Below, one piece after another: positions 4,403 to 7,289 of a stretch of 7,289 bases of DNA. The first letter of the stretch is position 1; the number at the start of each line of letters is the position of its first letter. The stretch comes from Bacillota bacterium (GTDB taxonomy: Bacteria > Bacillota > Clostridia > Lachnospirales > Lachnospiraceae). The notes under the pieces were generated by a model. The model made no database searches and was not told the origin of the DNA. It saw nothing but the letters and a program-made list of their open reading frames with translations. The DNA lies in NCBI GenBank assembly GCA_023460575.1, contig JAEWPQ010000021.1, positions 1-7,289 of the forward strand, written 5' to 3'. The position numbers and the translations under genes were made by a program.

Positions 4403-5536
4403 ATGGCATATATAAAAAATATAACAGGGATTCAGCAGCTTGACTTTCAGATTAACCGGGTAATCGCCTATGGAGATTCCGCTGGAGACGAAAAAAAAAT
4501 CATTGAAAAAACGCGGGGTATCAAAGACCTGACAACATGGTTTCACGTCTGGTCGGATCTGGGTGATTACTACAGGAATACTACTCAGGATTTGCGTACG
4601 GCTTATGCCTGCAGAATGGCTGAATTTTTTCTAAATGAAGATCACCCGCAAAAGAATTATATGTATGAAGAATCCTATAAATATTTTCATCAGGCATTCC
4701 AGCAGATGAAGCTGAATTATACCGTACATGAAATACCCTTCATGAATTCACACATGCATAGTATCTGTTTTAAGAGTGAGAATGAAAAAGATGTTTTATT
4801 AATTTGCGGTGGTTACGATTCCTTTATAGAAGAATTTGTTCCTGCCGTCATTGACTTCACAAAAAATGACTGCACCGTAATACTTTTTGAAGGCCCAGGT
4901 CAGGGAAAAACGTTAAAAAACGGACTGACATTCATGGCTGACTGGGAAAAACCGACTTCCTGCGTGCTGGATTATTATCATGTAACATCCTGTACCATGA
5001 TTGGCATCTCCTGGGGCGGATATCTGGCAGTCAGAGCTGCAGCATTTGAACCAAGGATCAGCGCAGTCGCCGCATTTGATGTACTTGAAAATGGCTTTCT
5101 TTGCATGACCCATATGTTTCCTTCCTTTCTAAAACGGACGGTAAGGTATTTAATCCTGCATAAAAGAAAAAGAATCTCAAATCACATTCTCCAAATTCTC
5201 AGAAAGAAAAGCCTGATTGCCAATTGGGCTATGATGCAGGGGATGTACATAACAGGGACTAAAACACCCTATGATTTTTACAGAGAATTGTTAAAGCACT
5301 CCCTGCCCCAGGATATATGTGACAAGCTTACCTGCCATGTACTGCTGCTCGCGGGAGAAAAGGACCATTATATCCCCAATGATCAGTTTTACCGCTTGTC
5401 AAAGAAAATCAAACAAGCAAAAAGTCTCTCAACGAGGATGTTTACAGAGGCAGAGGGCGGCGAACAACACTGCCAGACCGGAAATTATCAGTTAGCTGTT
5501 GACGAAATACTACATTGGATGAACCACCTGAATTGA
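4403..5536 (+). CDS. alpha/beta hydrolase (FrsA / 2,6-dihydropseudooxynicotine hydrolase-like)
   Basis: A 377-residue cytoplasmic alpha/beta hydrolase with an N-terminal helical region (about 1-105), a core from about 107, and a cap-like insert (about 230-300, rich in basic residues). The core shows GGYDS (136-140) as the oxyanion-hole strand, FEGPGQG (162-168), the nucleophile elbow GISWGG with Ser203, the acid in AGEKDHYIP at Asp321, and the base in GEQHCQ at His356. The triad is therefore intact. Layout and length resemble the FrsA/2,6-dihydropseudooxynicotine hydrolase group, which includes esterases and C-C bond hydrolases; which activity applies is unknown. No signal peptide is seen. 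ATG 4403 has a TGGAGG site 8 nt before it. It is divergent from tetR and probably repressed by it, which suggests an inducible hydrolase for a small molecule. Its last 27 bases overlap the 3' end of the convergent HAD gene. Confidence 0.84.
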   Translation: MAYIKNITGIQQLDFQINRVIAYGDSAGDEKKIIEKTRGIKDLTTWFHVWSDLGDYYRNTTQDLRTAYACRMAEFFLNEDHPQKNYMYEESYKYFHQAFQQMKLNYTVHEIPFMNSHMHSICFKSENEKDVLLICGGYDSFIEEFVPAVIDFTKNDCTVILFEGPGQGKTLKNGLTFMADWEKPTSCVLDYYHVTSCTMIGISWGGYLAVRAAAFEPRISAVAAFDVLENGFLCMTHMFPSFLKRTVRYLILHKRKRISNHILQILRKKSLIANWAMMQGMYITGTKTPYDFYRELLKHSLPQDICDKLTCHVLLLAGEKDHYIPNDQFYRLSKKIKQAKSLSTRMFTEAEGGEQHCQTGNYQLAVDEILHWMNHLN

Positions 5537-6187
5537 GGCTTTCTTATCTAAATAATGTATTACCTCCAATAAAGACGGCAGAATTATTTCTGTCATTTCT
5601 TGAAATTTTATAGTTGGTTTTTTCACATCAGGCACACAGATTACTGGAATCCGGGCAGAATAAGAGGCTTGTATTCCGGCTTCGCTATCTTCTAAGACAA
5701 GACAGTCTTCAGGATCAGCGTTTATTTTTTCACATGCTTTCAGAAAAATATCCGGATTTGGTTTTCCCTTTTCTACTTCAGTGCCAAATACCATTCCATC
5801 GAAGCAGCTTTCAATTCCATGTTGAACTAAAGCATTTAACGCTCTGTCTTTGGTACTGGAAGAGGCCAACGCTGTCTTATATCTATTTTTCTTTAAATAA
5901 TCTAACAGCTCTATGGCACCTGGTTTTAATGAAACTCCTTTTATGAAAATTTCTTTCTCCCTTAATAAGGTGTAATCTAACCCTTCCTGTACAGAAATAG
6001 GAAGCTGATAATTATTTACGATCGCCTGCATATTTCCTAATTCTGTTTTCCCGCTGTAATTTTGTGCATAATCCTCTATGGTAAAGGAATATCCATATTT
6101 GCTTAGTACCTCCTGGTATAGTTGATATGAAATCACTTCACTATCAATTAATAATCCGTCCAGATCAAAAATAACTGCTTTTATCAT
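5510..6187 (-). CDS. HAD-superfamily phosphatase/phosphomutase (beta-phosphoglucomutase-like)
   Basis: A 225-residue HAD hydrolase. Motif I is FDLDGLLIDSE with nucleophile Asp8 and acid Asp10; a helical cap lies at about 15-85; motif II is LASSS (108-111 region); motif III is Lys142 in GKPNPDIF; motif IV is VLEDSEAG with Glu166-Asp167. This is the subfamily IA variant-3 pattern shared by beta-phosphoglucomutase, sugar-phosphate phosphatases and 2-deoxyglucose-6-phosphatase, so the exact substrate cannot be called. ATG 6187 is chosen because AAAGGA (6200-6195) precedes it by 7 nt and the protein then starts MIKAVIFDLDG; an ATG six codons earlier has no ribosome binding site. It follows the MATE gene by 39 bp on the same strand and may be co-transcribed. 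Its 3' end overlaps the hydrolase gene by 27 bp. Confidence 0.87.
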   Translation of the reverse strand: MIKAVIFDLDGLLIDSEVISYQLYQEVLSKYGYSFTIEDYAQNYSGKTELGNMQAIVNNYQLPISVQEGLDYTLLREKEIFIKGVSLKPGAIELLDYLKKNRYKTALASSSTKDRALNALVQHGIESCFDGMVFGTEVEKGKPNPDIFLKACEKINADPEDCLVLEDSEAGIQASYSARIPVICVPDVKKPTIKFQEMTEIILPSLLEVIHYLDKKASIQVVHPM

Positions 6188-6226
6188 ACTCTGTTCCTTT
6201 CTCATTAATATAATTAACGTTCCATT

Positions 6227-7289
6227 CTACCGGCTGTCCCTGGCAAATTCTCTACGGTATATAATAGGAGCTGACAAAATAACCAGGGCACAAATCACCC
6301 ATAAGACAGGTTCGCAGACACATACTGCGATGTACCCCCAGACAGGTACTGCCCAAAGCGAAAACCAGACTTTTCCAATCAGTTCGATAACACTGCATAA
6401 AAGTGGCAAAACCGGACGCCCCATCCCCTGCAAAGCGCTTCTCATAATTACCAGCAGGGCCATTGGAGGAATCATCGGAATACTGATTCGGAGGTAAAGC
6501 ACTGCATTGGAAACAACTTCCTGACTTCCGCTCCCTGTGATGAGCTTAACTGCATTTTCAGAAAACAGAAATGTAAACATAACAGCAAACAGCCACCAGA
6601 CACCATACAAAAGTAAGGCTGTCTTAATACCTTTTGTGATTCGGGACCGGCAGTCAGCCCCGTAGTTTTGGCTGGAATAAGTAGCAATACTTGCAGCCAG
6701 GGCAAGACCCGGATTATAAAATAATTCTGCCAGGCGTCTGGCTCCCATCTGAGCGGCTATATAAACACTGCCAAGTGCATTAATGCTGCTTTGCAAAACA
6801 ACACTTCCGATATTGTAAATCATACTCATAAGTGCCATGCTAAGCCCCGTCCAGAGCATTTTCAAAACGAATCCCGGCTTCACCCGAAAATCCTTTATAT
6901 GAAAATGAAGTTCCCGATAATTTTTAACAATGTAAAAAAAGCACAGTACAGCACTAATTCCCTGAGCAAGCACGGTCGCTATCGCCGCTCCCTGTACACT
7001 CATTTGCAGACTGCCCATAAACAAAAAATCAAGTCCCACATTCAGAACACTGCTAAAGAGCAGAAACAGCAGGGGAATAAAGCTGTTGCCAACGGCCTGA
7101 AGCAAACTGAATTCCAGATTATACGCCATAATCAAAGGAATGCCTGCTAAAATAATAGTAAAATAGCTCAATGCCCCTGACATAGTATCTTCTGGTATCT
7201 GCAGCCTCGATAAAAGCAAATGCCTGAACAGCAAAAAACCTGCTGTAAGAAATGCCGCAAAGATGGAGGAGATACTCACCATCCAGCAG
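6227..7289 (-). CDS. MATE-family multidrug efflux transporter, 5' end outside the window
   Basis: The frame is open to the right edge (two more codons read Cys-Trp before the Met at 7282), so this is the C-terminal part, about 351 of the usual 440-460 residues. It is an inner-membrane antiporter that exports cationic drugs or metabolites using Na+ or H+. Counting from that Met, hydrophobic segments lie near 4-24, 39-60, 68-89, 98-120, 139-163, 190-202, 220-240, 262-282, 290-312 and 318-340, consistent with the last ten or so of twelve helices. Family signatures are LLQAVGNSFIPLLF with VLNVGLDFLF (60-88), SVQGAAIATVLAQ (95-107), TYSSQNYGAD followed by R (201-212), and RSALQGMGRPVLPLL (281-295). 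The HAD gene follows 39 bp downstream; a functional link is not established. Confidence 0.9.
   Translation of the reverse strand, partial: CWMVSISSIFAAFLTAGFLLFRHLLLSRLQIPEDTMSGALSYFTIILAGIPLIMAYNLEFSLLQAVGNSFIPLLFLLFSSVLNVGLDFLFMGSLQMSVQGAAIATVLAQGISAVLCFFYIVKNYRELHFHIKDFRVKPGFVLKMLWTGLSMALMSMIYNIGSVVLQSSINALGSVYIAAQMGARRLAELFYNPGLALAASIATYSSQNYGADCRSRITKGIKTALLLYGVWWLFAVMFTFLFSENAVKLITGSGSQEVVSNAVLYLRISIPMIPPMALLVIMRSALQGMGRPVLPLLCSVIELIGKVWFSLWAVPVWGYIAVCVCEPVLWVICALVILSAPIIYRREFARDSR

Noticed and set aside
6188..6226. Promoter for the HAD gene in the 39-bp gap
   Set aside because: A-T rich with TTAAT-TAT-ATTAA, but no convincing -35/-10 pair; co-transcription with the MATE gene is simpler.
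6791..7150. 119-codon plus-strand frame antisense to the MATE gene
   Set aside because: Composition is that of an antisense shadow (Lys, Gln, His, Asn rich) over conserved MATE motifs; no ribosome binding site or family features.
1..7289. CRISPR array, transposon ends, phage or RNA genes
   Set aside because: No regularly spaced repeats, no transposase or integrase frames, and no tRNA or rRNA-like segments were seen.

Overview
The window looks like a chromosomal segment from a low-to-moderate GC Gram-positive anaerobe, most likely a clostridial (Lachnospiraceae-like) gut bacterium. This rests on AG-rich Shine-Dalgarno sites, near-consensus sigma-A promoters, the mix of regulator families, and a GH5 protein that reads like Clostridium thermocellum CelC. 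The taxonomy is inference. All site coordinates and dyads were read by hand.

Layout, left to right. The C-terminal tail of a probable LysR-type regulator runs in from the left edge (+). It converges on a cytoplasmic GH5 beta-glycanase (-). The GH5 gene is divergent from an AraC-type regulator (+) across a 127-bp region holding two dyads, so a local sugar-responsive control unit is likely. The AraC gene meets, stop over stop, a flavoprotein (-) that carries an iron-sulfur flavoprotein-type cysteine motif. Upstream of it on the same strand lie a PadR regulator and then a TetR regulator. TetR is divergent from an alpha/beta hydrolase (+). That hydrolase overlaps tail-to-tail with a HAD phosphatase or phosphomutase (-), which follows a MATE efflux transporter (-) that runs off the right edge.

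The strongest signal is regulatory. An identical 16-bp dyad (TATCCAA-N2-TTGGATA) occurs twice. One copy exactly fills the spacer of a TTGATA-N17-TATAAT promoter in front of padR, and the other sits just before the ribosome binding site of the flavoprotein gene. This is what a self-repressing PadR with one effector gene would look like. Next door, tetR and the hydrolase gene have back-to-back promoters whose -10 boxes overlap within ATTATAAT, and a 26-bp near-palindrome covers the tetR -35 and the start of the hydrolase transcript. Together with the MATE pump, the centre and right of the window read as small inducible units for sensing and handling foreign or reactive small molecules. The substrates and inducers cannot be told from sequence.

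There is no CRISPR array, RNA gene, insertion sequence or phage gene that I can support, and no intergenic gap exceeds 300 bp. Three genes (flavoprotein, padR, tetR) and the HAD gene are annotated from internal ATG codons with good ribosome binding sites rather than from the longest open frame.
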